Notes under the pieces: generated by a model
Told to the model about the DNA's origin: nothing
Database searches by the model: none
What the model saw: only the letters and a program-made list of their open reading frames with translations
In this document: piece by piece, positions 44,560 to 54,240 of the stretch
Numbering within the stretch: the stretch's first letter is position 1
Layout of the letters: each line of letters opens with the position of its first letter
Translations under genes and position numbers: made by a program
Origin: Gordionus sp. m RMFG-2023
Lineage: Eukaryota; Nematomorpha; Gordioida; Chordodea; Parachordodidae
Reading direction: 5' to 3'
NCBI RefSeq assembly: GCF_954871325.1
Contig: NC_088776.1
Location: 27,700,508-27,764,507 of the forward strand
DNA length: 64,000 nucleotides

Positions 44560-45960
44560 ATTATTTTATTTTATCAAGATTTTTATACCAAAATACGACA
44601 TCACAGTAATTTATCATGCGATCCTGATAAATCATCAGAATAAAATGAGATTTTCTTAATATCCGCTCGCGTTTCAAGTGTAATCAACCATTCAGACTCA
44701 ACTGACAGAAGAAAATAAAAGCTTTTTAAATTAAAATTGTGACTATAAATCTTTCATTTAATTTAAATAAAAATATAGAATAAAATATTTATTTTATAAA
44801 AATCCTCAATTGTAGATGCATCAATATTTAAGCGATTGGACTGTCTAAAAACTACTTTAGGTTTAAAAATTTCAATCCCAAACATATTAGCGATCTCCTT
44901 TACTTTCTCGTATATTTCATGAAATTTTCATCCACATTATCTCTGATATTTGTTAATATTTCAACCTTGCCCTTTGACCTATTCATATCCTCCCTTAAAT
45001 CCAAATAATTTTTTGTAGCATTTTGCTAAAATCATATGTATAATTTAATAAAAAATATACACATTGAATTGATATTAAAAATGTGACTTCGTAATAGCCT
45101 GCAAAATATTTTCAGCATCTGTGGAATCCTTTACTTTGCTTGATATGTAGGATTCGAGGGCTGCAAAAATAACTTCATATAATTCGATGAAAAGTTTCAC
45201 TGATTGTTGTCTTTCAATAAATAGTTGGGCAAAATCTTTTTAGTTTTTTTTGATTATTTGAATCAATATTATAAACGTTCGGTTAAAAGGCTGCCTCTTC
45301 TTGGGTGGTGTGAAAAAGTTACAAACCGACGATATTGTTTCTATATTTAAAAATATATCAGAATTATAAAAAGATATCGATAATACATAAGAAAATCCAA
45401 TAAATTCCAATTAAATTAAAATATTTTGACGTAAACTGTTCCTGATGTCTCGAATTTCGCATGCCTCATATCAAATTTAGGCAATGTAAACTACAGTGAA
45501 CATATAGAGCTGTGCTTTAAGCTCTCTAATACTTGACTGCACCCCTTTAACGTGACCAATCAGGGAACTCTATCATATCCTTCATTAGATTTAAATTTAA
45601 ATCTAGGTCCTTAATGGATGCTAAAATTTTTTGGCTAACATCTTTGATTTAGTGTCATGTAAGTCAATAAATTGAATAAAGTGTTCCTTCACTTTGAAAT
45701 CACCTGATTCCATATCAATAAACCTTACCGCTATGGATAATTGCTCTATGTTACTAACATCGACTCATCTGCCAAAATATTAAAAAATGGTGATGTGCTT
45801 TCACTTTTGAAGAAATTTCTTTCAATATGAACTATTTGCATATTGCTATTATTTCATTTTGAATACTTGGACTAAGGTAGGATAGGTGGCATTTTTAGAA
45901 GAGCTTTCAAAAAGCTTTATATAGTTATCATTATTATTACATAAAAGTTTCAACAATTCC
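44560..45960 (-). pseudogene. DUF4371/ZMYM1-like hAT transposase remnant in element G
   Basis: Minus-strand pieces in order: FFNILADES (the ADE catalytic-type block), EQLSIAVRFIDMESGDFKVK then EHFIQFIDLHDTK, GYDRVPWLVT, QLYMFTVVYIA (AL..HCFAH.LNL type), SVCNFFTPPKKRQ, then ALESYISSKVKDSTDAENIL. The order fits ZMYM1-like transposases. Many stops and frame changes are present. Confidence 0.7.
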
Positions 45961-46143
45961 TTGAAATTCCCTTCATTATGAGAAATTTATTTATGAATTG
46001 AAACCGTTTTTTAAATAAAATTATTCGCAATAAGAAAAAAAATTTTTAAAAAAAAGATTTTCTAAAAAAAAAAATTTTTTTTCGGAGGTTATGGAAGGGT
46101 TTCAACCCCAAACCTCTCCCTTGTCTATGCCACTGAAGATAAC

Positions 46144-46610
46144 CATGACTTAGCTAAATTATATTTATTTATTTTAGTAATAAAAAAAATCTTTTGTTTT
46201 TATATTATAAAATGAAAGTCTAATATTTTAATATGAAATTTTTAAATAAATTGTAACCTAATTAGATTGATAAACATGCCATTAATAATTTTCAAATTGC
46301 GGGAGAAATTTGGTATTATGCTGGAGAAATATGAAAATTGCGGTAGAAATATGAAAATTGCTAAAAAAAAAAGGGATTTTGAATTGACTTAATTATCCGC
46401 CTATTATTTTTTATAGTTAGTTTACATAAATACAAAGTCGGTAACTATTTTTCAAAATAAAATAACACTGATTTATTAAAATATATAATTTATAAAAAAT
46501 AACCAACGATCTTTTTTATATATAAAAGAATGTAAACAAAATAAAATTTTATAAAAAAAAAACGATTTTAATTTTACAATTAAAAATATATTTTATGCGA
46601 ATGTCCCACA
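46144..46610. other. AT-rich stretch with a short repeated phrase
   Basis: GAAATATGAAAATTGC occurs twice at 46,325-46,362. Otherwise no gene is seen; it may belong to the end of hAT F. Confidence 0.4.
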
Positions 46611-46869
46611 AAACGACCGCAATTGGAAATCTACCGTGTGTGTGTATAACATTATAGGGATAGGCACTTAATTATCACGTTTAAATATAATAAGGTACTC
46701 CAAAAATAAGGAATAATACAGATGCAACTACAGTTGCAGAAATTTTAATCACTTATCTTGTAGTACAACATTCACAGAGATACTTATCATCACAATGTTG
46801 GTAGAATCTTTTTCCCATAATATTTAACGACTCTAATATAAATGAAAACTATACTTTGTAGAACAAAAA

Positions 46870-47163
46870 ATGAGCAAGGCTATCATTAATGTTTTAGGGC
46901 CTAAATCCAAGAGGTCAATTCTTGACGATTTGAAAGATGGGCATACATATGCAATTCTAACAGATGCATCTAACAAGGGAAATATTTTAATATTTCCCTT
47001 GATCCTCCGCTATTTCAACAAAATTAAGGTCGTTTCAATAAAACTATTAAATAATTTCCCCTCATATAGTGAAAAATCCAAAGACATAGCTAACCATATA
47101 ATGGTAAATATAGCAGATTCGAGATTATCAATAAATTGCATGTACAACTTTCTGATCTTATAA
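46870..47163 (+). pseudogene. hAT transposase core fragment in element F (plus arm)
   Basis: Reads GPKSKRSILDDLKDGHTYAI, LTDASNKGNI, FPLILRYFNKIKVVSIKLL and IANHIMVNI. It matches the hAT core phrase in which D of (L/F)TDASN.G..K.FP.L.RYF is conserved. The minus-strand mirror copy is at about 48,600-48,930. Confidence 0.75.
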
Positions 47164-47579
47164 TGCTTCAGTGAATTTGGTAAAAACAGAGTGTATTTAC
47201 AGAATTGAGTCAGCACAATGTTGGTTGCGATATGTTCTTAATACCCGCCATCGATAGAATCTTAAAATTTTATAAACCTTTAAAAAAATATTTCTTAAAT
47301 AAAATTATAAAAGCTGTCTTAACATTTTGAAATTTTTTTTTAATAATGAATGGCAGAGGTATATTTAGGAATGATTTCACATGTAGGAAATCTTCTACGT
47401 GCTGTTAATGTTAGTTGCAACCAGAAGAATCTTAACAAAGATTCACAAAATTATGCTGCAGATGTGTTCATATTTACAGTTAAAAATTGGCAATAAACTT
47501 AATTATATTTTATTTGAGATTTAAATAATAAAACTAAATGTTTACCGTCGTTATTGAGATATTTATAAAATTCCTAGCA

Positions 47580-47830
47580 TGACTTATTATATATTTGTTT
47601 AACCAATAGCTCGGCCTCTAATGTTGTTAAGGCAATCGGATTTTTCTCCTTTTTCCAGGCAGTCCTCATCAGGCTAAAAATGCGCTCGGATGAGGCATTA
47701 GAATGAGGTAAGGAGAAGACATACTCGCATATTTTTTCCAAGCATGGGGATTTATCGTTATTACGAAAAAATTCTACCCATTTCTCCTCTGCTTTTAGAC
47801 TATTTAACTTTAAGTATTTTGACTAATCAT
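47580..47830 (-). pseudogene. hAT dimerisation domain fragment in element F
   Basis: Minus-strand text: EEKWVEFFRNNDKSPCLEKI, CEYVFSLPHSNASSERIFSL and MRTAWKKEKN. It is close to the fragment at 10.7-11.2 kb (IFSIPHSNASSERIFSLM), so the two loci carry the same hAT family. It lies between the two inverted arms. Confidence 0.85.
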
Positions 47831-49439
47831 AAAAAAGAGAGAGAATTACAATCTCCTCAAATAAGGCATCTTAATATATTTATTAAATTATAAAAACCAG
47901 CAATTGATGGTTTCTGTTCCAAGGTCATAATATTTATACATTTGTAAATAGAGTTATTAAAATCAAATTTTGATTGTAAATATTCTAAAATTGTCATCTG
48001 CTTCATTTAAAAATGTATTAATTAAATTAGAGTATTATTTGAACATTTTAATATAATATTTTTAGCAATAGCGCCATAAAATTTATTAAATTTTTAACTG
48101 TAGAGATGAACAGAGCTGTAGCATGATTTTGTGTATCTTTTTTAATAAAGAATATTCTGATTGCAACTGAATATTAACTGCATAAAGTAGATTTCCTACA
48201 TGTAAAATGAATCCCAAATATGATTCTGCCATTTCATACTCGAAAAAATTTTTCGAAATTTTAGGACAGCTTTTAAAATCTTTACTTTAAAAGTATTTTT
48301 TTAAGGGTTTGTAAAATTTTAAAATTCTATCGATGGCAGGGTATTAATGACAACCACCTGATAGGTATATATCGCAACAACTAACGCCATTCCAAGTCAG
48401 ACCACTTCACCACTCTTTTAATTCAATAACTCTTTTAGTTGATGAACTAAATTCGTTAAAACATTTCATCACAATTATTTCGACATCCACAGATAGTACA
48501 TTCATTGCCTTCTTGTAAGAATTATGTAGTATATGGCATATACAGCCAATTGATATTGATTCATTATTGTGCTGCCTCGGAAACATTGGTTTTTGCCAAA
48601 ATTTACAGAGGCAATTTCAGCGCAGAAAGCTGACATGCAATGATAGCCCTGAATCAGCTATAATTACCATTATGTGGCTAGCTACATCGTTGGATTTTTC
48701 ACTATCCGAGGAAAAATTTTTAACAGTTTTATTGAAATGTTCTTATTTTTGTTGAAATAGCGAAGGATCGAGGGAAATGTTTTAATATTTCCCTTATTAG
48801 ATGCATCTGTTAGAATTGCATATGGATGCCCATCTTTCAAATCGCCTAGAATTGACCTCTAGGATTCAGGTACTAAAACACTTGTGGATAGCCTTGCTCA
48901 TTTTTGTTCTGCCACAAGTAAGGTTTGCACTATATTGGAGTCGTTAAATATCATGAGAAAAAGATTCGACCCAATTGTGAAACTCTGTGAATGTTGAAAT
49001 ACATGATAATTGTATATGATTTCCGCAAATGTAGTTGCATCTGTGTTATTTATTATTTTTGAGAATATTTTTGTATTGCAATATATGTTGATATACTCCC
49101 CTTACTGACTTATATGAATGAAATAATGTTGTTTATTATTGGATAAAAATAAAATAGGATAGAAAGAAATTTACAAACTAGAGATGTTTTTCGAATAAAT
49201 ATTTAAAATTTATTTTAAAAATATAAAAATAATCAATTAATGTCTCTCAAAATTATTATTTATATATTAAAAACGTTATACTATAAAAAAAAATTGCGTT
49301 AGATTTTTACGGAAGATTTCCAATTGCGGTAGTTTTGCGGAGAGAGATGTCTGCGTGTAAACTAAATAATTGAGGGGGGAGACATGACAACCCTATACTA
49401 CTAGTAAATTATATAAAATATATTCGCCATTAATATTTT

Positions 49440-51370
49440 TGACCGGTTAATTGACCGACATGCTAATCCAGAATTTATTATTAAAAGGACTACCCGTGGC
49501 GGTATATTTAGACGATATAATAATTAATGAAAAATTAATCGAGATCCATAAAAATACTTATAACAGTGCTCAACACTTCAACGAATTAGAATGTCAATGC
49601 AATCTTAGACGTATTATTACCAAAGAACATTAAAATTACAATATTTTATTGGTATCATTAATTATATTAAAAATTTATGAACAATTTTTCCACCTTTGCC
49701 ACACCGTTATATTCACTGTTAAGAAAAAATAAGGAAATGGACAGATATTGAAACAAATAAATTTTAAAAAATTTAATATCACGCTGACCTATTATAATTA
49801 TGAAATACCGATAATTCTAGCTACTGACGCATCTTAACATGGAATAGGATCAGTTCTGTCCCGTATGATTAATAATATAAAAAACTATTGGATTCGCTTC
49901 TCGCATATTAAATGTAACCGAACGAAATTAGTCAGATAGAGCGTGAGGCCTTGGCAATAATATTTGGATTAATTAATTTAAACAATATCTTATTGTTAAA
50001 TAATAATTGATCATAAACCGTTACTTAGCCTACATAGACGTCACCACGATTACTAAGATGACCCTTACAACTAGCAAATGCCGATTAGGAATTACAACTT
50101 CGAAGTACTAAAAATCTTAGCAATGTGGATATACTTTCTAGTTTTCCAATCGACAGAAAATTTTGGAGGAACTAGATATTAATTTAATAGTAGCGAATTC
50201 CCCACAATTTGTCTTGGCTTTAGTTATATATAAAAACAAACAAGAAAGGACCCAATATAGCAAATTTTTTACCACATAACAGATGGTTGGCCGAAAGTAA
50301 TAGATAAAAATATTAAACCATTTTTTCATCGAGAAATGAATACAATAGAGGCAGGATGTATATTATGGGGATTAATAACCATAATTCTTAAAAAAGTGAA
50401 TATTTTATCCTCACCTATGGGTCACTAAGGAATGACTAAAACAAAATCGTTTGTCTAAGATAATATTTGGTGGCCTAATATTGAAGATATCGAATTATAA
50501 GTTAGAATTATATCAAATACATAACCTCAGTGGTAAAACGATTGGAAAATGAAGGGAGAATTCATTTAAATTTTGCAGCACCTATAAATGGAAAGATATA
50601 TTTAGTGATAATAGATAGTTTTATTAAGTGGCTAGAAATAACAAAATTTTTCTGTATATAATTTTACGGAAATAAGAAAATTAATGCTTTTTATTATTTT
50701 TGGATACCTCTACGAATTCCAAAATCGATAATTCTATAATTTTTGCAAACAATTATTAATCAAAAATTAATAATTTTTTTTTATAAAAACATGAGTATGA
50801 TAGTATACAAGATTTTCTTTTTAATTATCGTAATACTCCGCAACACGATTAAACAATTTCTAAGGTCAATTATGTTTAAATTTCAACCAATAGGTCTACT
50901 ACAATTACCAAAACCTATTTATCTTCATCCATACATACCTCAATTACTAGGTGTTTAGAATATAAGTGAGAAAATATACGCAAAAAATTTAAAAAAAAAG
51001 ATAATTACCAGGTCTCATTGTTAAAAGAACACGGCCAATGACATTTTTAGGTAAAACAAATTGGAGAAAAAATACATTTGATTGAAGAAGTAGACGGAAA
51101 CCGCAAAACATACTGTCAATAGACTATAATCAAAACGATGAAATCATGCCAATGCAAAACATATCATCAATAGAATCATATCAAAGCGATGAAATTATTC
51201 CTACCCGAACCTCAATAATAGCTAAAGAACTTGCGAAATTACAATAACCGAAAAAACAGAAATCGATACTCCGAATCTATCTACAATAGAAAACGAATGT
51301 ACGTTTCATTATCCAGAACGACTAAGAAAACAAATTATTCCATTTCAGATAGAGTGATAAAAAGGCAGTG
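49440..51370 (+). mobile_element. Gypsy-type LTR element fossil
   Basis: Plus-strand parts: reverse transcriptase catalytic text VAVYLDDIIINEKL, RNase H text IEREALAIIFGL, and weak integrase-like text near 50,560-50,640. The order fits Ty3/gypsy. It has very many breaks and is old. No LTRs were identified. Confidence 0.65.
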
Positions 51371-51566
51371 AAAATATATGTAATAGATTTAGGGATGAGC
51401 AAATTAGTGGATTAATTTACATTGTCTAAATACCTTAATTGTTAATATTATTATATAAATAAATTACCTTGTATAATTAATTGTCATCTCATTATTATTA
51501 TTAGTGTAAAAGAAGTCCGTAAAGAGGCCCATTAATTTGAAATAAAACATTCGAAATATCATTTAG

Positions 51567-51620
51567 ATGCAGGCGCGCACGCAGGAATTCGCTATGGGGG
51601 GGGGGATAATTAAAATTTTA
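51567..51620 (+). other. hAT end of the CAGGCGCG family
   Basis: CAGGCGCGCACGCAGGAATT followed by a G-run matches the left end of hAT H. No partner end is visible downstream, so it is a fragment, or its second end has decayed. Confidence 0.65.
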
Positions 51621-52287
51621 GAATTATTCTGGGAGTTATTTAAGAATATCTTAAGTTTCATAAATTTATTAGGACGTGACTATAAAATATTGACAACTTC
51701 TAATATCAAATATAAATTAATGATAAATATTAAATGTATATCGGCGTATCGTATGAATAACTAAAGTCTGTAATCTAAATATCAAAAATAGTATAAATTA
51801 AATTTATTAATTTAGCGGCAAAAGATAAATAAGCTACTTTTAATGTAAAATAAAATAATGGTTTAAATCAATTTTTGAATTTACGAAAATTTATTAATTT
51901 TTTAAAATTATAGAAATTTAATAAATTTTGGCTTAAAGTTTATAAGTTTGAAATTTTTATGAAAAAATGAGTAAGTAACATTGATTTAATTATACAAATT
52001 ATAATAAGAAATGGACAATCAAATTAATCAAAATAAAAAGTATTTAAATTCAATGGATAGTATAAAAATAATTTGTTAGGAATTTTAAATTTCTAAATTT
52101 ACGAAAATTTTTAAATTTTGAGGTTTTAAAATATATTTAGATTATAGCTTAAAATAAAATGTCTCGAAACAGAACTACTTTTGGAAAAAATGTAATTTTT
52201 TTATGCATTTAAGATTTGATATATAAATTAAAAAAAATTTTCTTTTCCGGTCAAATATAGATATGCACAAAAATAATTTTAAGAATT
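51621..52287. other. AT-rich stretch, no gene recognised
   Basis: Probably the interior of the fragment whose end is at 51,567. No transposase text could be read. Confidence 0.4.
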
Positions 52288-52461
52288 ATTGCATATTAAA
52301 CGGCTCGATTTAGCCGATTTAAAACTGCTAACTTAATATTTTATTCAGGAAAATATTATACAAGCCTGAAGATTTCTCTCATAGTTGGCACAAAGATTTA
52401 GATATCTCTTAGCCAAGTCTCGAGTAAAAATCAGCTCAAATCGAGCCGTTTAACAACACTA
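52288..52461. mobile_element. MITE of the TAGTGTTGTTAAAC family
   Basis: Contains ATTAAACGGCTCGATTTAGC at the left and CTCAAATCGAGCCGTTTAAC followed by AACACTA at the right, plus the shared middle phrase AAGCCTGAAGATTT. Shorter than other copies because of an internal loss. Confidence 0.8.
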
Positions 52462-52466
52462 CCTAC

Positions 52467-53326
52467 AATAGAGACTGAGGTTAGCCCGGGGCTTAGCAAA
52501 CCACTTATTCTCATTTTAAAATTAAATACACCAGAAGGTTAAAATTTTATCCTAATATAGTTTTTATTATACATACATCTATAGACAAAAAATCTTTTGA
52601 AATTTTTTAAAATATTTTTACATGACAGAATTTTAATTTTTATTAAAATATATAATCATTTATGTGTAATTTTAAGTTTATAGCAAGGTTTAAACACTCT
52701 TTTATAATTTGGGAAAGTTTTATGAGTATTTATTAAATTTAGATATAATTTCAATCATGATTTGTCAATTTAGAGCTAGCGAGGCTTTCTAAAACCATAC
52801 ACGTCAATTATGGCATTTAATAATGAAAAAAATTTCAAAATCTTGAAAAGGCAATTTCATGGCTGTTTATGATTGGGTATTTAGGATTTATGCTAAGAAA
52901 TCATAATCTCTCCTTAAGATCCTTATTTTTATATGTTCAAAATGTTTATTAAATTAACCAAAATTAAGTTTCAATTTTAAATATAATTAGCTTCAATTTA
53001 TGTATTATGATATTTTGAACAATATATACGTATCATTATTAATAAATAAAAATACATTCCAATGGCCTAAAAAAACCCAAAAGTTTAGGAAACCTCTTGA
53101 AGTGGTTTGCTTAACCCCGCTATTGGGGGTTGTTGGACAAAATTTTCACTTTTACAAAAAATGAAATTAAAAAATGATTATATTCTTAAAATTTTTTATA
53201 AGGTACCTTTATAAAATATAGTTTTAGGTATCAAATCCTATATTATTTTTTATATTATCTAAAAAAATCCAGGAGCTATAGCCAATTATGTAAAAATTGA
53301 TTCGACTAACCTCAGTCTCCTCTATT
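52467..53326. mobile_element. Non-coding element with AATAGAG...ACTGAGGTTAG inverted ends
   Basis: The left end is AATAGAGACTGAGGTTAGCC. The right end reversed is AATAGAGGAGACTGAGGTTA. A second inverted pair inside (GCTTAGCAAACCACTT and AAGTGGTTTGCTTAA) supports one unit of about 860 bp. No coding text. Superfamily not assigned. Confidence 0.65.
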
Positions 53327-53465
53327 CATGAAAAAAATATTGTGTAATGAGAAATGAAATTTTTTTTTTGGGATTGAGCAAATTTTTAATGACATCATTA
53401 GTGATTGGTGTCAACTCCCTATGTATATTAAGAAGGGCTAACAATTCTATTCAATTTATTTTCAA

Positions 53466-53545
53466 AGGTAGTGCTTGATTTTTAATAACGGCTCCTAAAT
53501 ATTTTATCCAGAATAATACGCAAGTATAAAAATTTTGCTCATCAC
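53466..53545. mobile_element. MITE remnant just upstream of an IDH3B exon
   Basis: AATAACGGCTCCTAAATATT and TTATCCAGAATAATACGCAA match the left half of the TAGTGTTGTTAAAC family. It ends about 70 bp before the exon acceptor at 53,618. Confidence 0.6.
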
Positions 53546-53617
53546 AAAAATCTGTCAAATATTTATTTTTCTCTATAAAGATTTGAAATTGCATTCTTAT
53601 TATATTTCATTTTTTAG

Positions 53618-53758
53618 TGAAATCAACCCTTCAATGAGTGTGTCGTTTGACGATGTTATCGAATCCATATCACGAAATGGCGTAGCTCTTAAAGGTAATA
53701 TAAGGTCAGCTCAAGGAATGTATTTAGACGATATGCAAACACTTAATATGCGAATGAG
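53618..53758 (+). CDS. IDH3B: IDH3B exon (DDVIESISRNGVALKGNI)
   Basis: Acceptor TTTTTTAG before 53,618; donor ATGAG|GTGGAA after 53,758. It codes SEINPSMSVSFDDVIESI, then SRNGVALKGNI, then DDMQTLNMRM. This is the substrate-side region with the (V/A)A(L/I)KG.I motif. The open frame runs a few codons into the following intron before a stop, which could mislead an annotator. The GTGGAA donor restores the expected [14 protein letters not shown]. Confidence 0.95.
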
Positions 53759-53814
53759 GTGGAATTTATAAAATGTTGATATTATTGCAATAATGAATAA
53801 ATATTTTCATATAG

Positions 53815-53947
53815 AAAATCTTTAGATTTGTTCGCTAACGTAGTTTGGATATCCAGTATTCCTGGTTTAAAGACTAGGCACGACGATCTAGATTTTATAA
53901 TTATTCGTGAACAAACTGAGGGTGAATATAGTGCTTTAGAACACGAA
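53815..53947 (+). CDS. IDH3B: IDH3B exon ([17 protein letters not shown])
   Basis: Acceptor TTTCATATAG before 53,815; donor CACGAA|GTTTTTAC after 53,947. It codes [19 protein letters not shown], then [20 protein letters not shown] and [14 protein letters not shown] is the beta-subunit form of the RENTEGEYS motif. The upstream intron is only 56 nt (53,759-53,814), which shows that short introns are normal for this gene. Confidence 0.97.
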
Positions 53948-54033
53948 GTTTTTACATTAATAATTTGTTAACAAATTTTAAAATTAATGTTAGATTTAAT
54001 TGATCATTATTAAAACATATAAATGTTATTTAG

Positions 54034-54175
54034 AGTATTTCAGGAGTCGTTGAAAGTATGAAAATTATAACGAGAGCTAAATCCAAAAGAATAGCTAAAT
54101 TCGCTTTTGATTTCGCTGTCAAATATGGACGTAAAAAAGTCACAGCTGTGCATAAAGCCAATATTATGAAATTAG
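54034..54175 (+). CDS. IDH3B: IDH3B exon ([12 protein letters not shown])
   Basis: Acceptor TTATTTAG before 54,034; donor AAATTAG|GTATTG after 54,175. It codes [20 protein letters not shown], then [20 protein letters not shown] and KANIMKL. The KANIMKL(G/S)DG segment carries the conserved Lys of the family. The preceding intron is 86 nt. The following intron is 9,766 nt and begins with a hAT insertion. Confidence 0.97.
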
Positions 54176-54240
54176 GTATTGTATAACTACATACAAAAAA
54201 ATATATAATGGTAGGCATATCTTCCCGCATTAATATTTTC

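Larger units (their letters stand above)
43650..46135. mobile_element. hAT element G (CAGTGGCGTA ends) with exact 8-bp duplication
   Basis: AAGATAAC flanks both sides (43,642-43,649 and 46,136-46,143). Ends are CAGTGGCGTAGCCAGG and, reversed, CAGTGGCATAGACAAGG, followed by G-rich/C-rich runs. It holds a transposase remnant on the minus strand and an inserted MITE (43,776-43,998). About 2.5 kb, no longer active. A possible remnant of the same family ends at about 63,392 (ATGGCGTAGCCAGG). Confidence 0.95.
46610..49395. mobile_element. hAT element F with an internal inverted duplication
   Basis: The right end reversed reads AGGGTTGTCATG, with CGCAAAACTACCGCAATTGG inside. A matching CACAAAACGACCGCAATTGG lies at about 46,612-46,634, giving inverted ends. 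Arms of about 550-770 bp (46,870-47,420 and 48,160-48,930) are inverted copies of one transposase section. Between them is a dimerisation fragment. The same end type recurs near 60,165. It looks like a copy rearranged around its centre. The left edge is uncertain. Confidence 0.65.

Noticed and set aside
53535-53617. An ATG upstream that would extend the IDH3B exon to the left
   Set aside because: The text before 53,618 is intron: there is a clear acceptor TTTTTTAG, the phase fits the exon at 29,404-29,537, and the upstream residues do not match the family.
53759-53771. The exon reading on to a stop at 53,771, which might suggest a broken gene
   Set aside because: A GTGGAA donor at 53,759 and the acceptor ATATAG at 53,809-53,814 give the expected [14 protein letters not shown] with no break.
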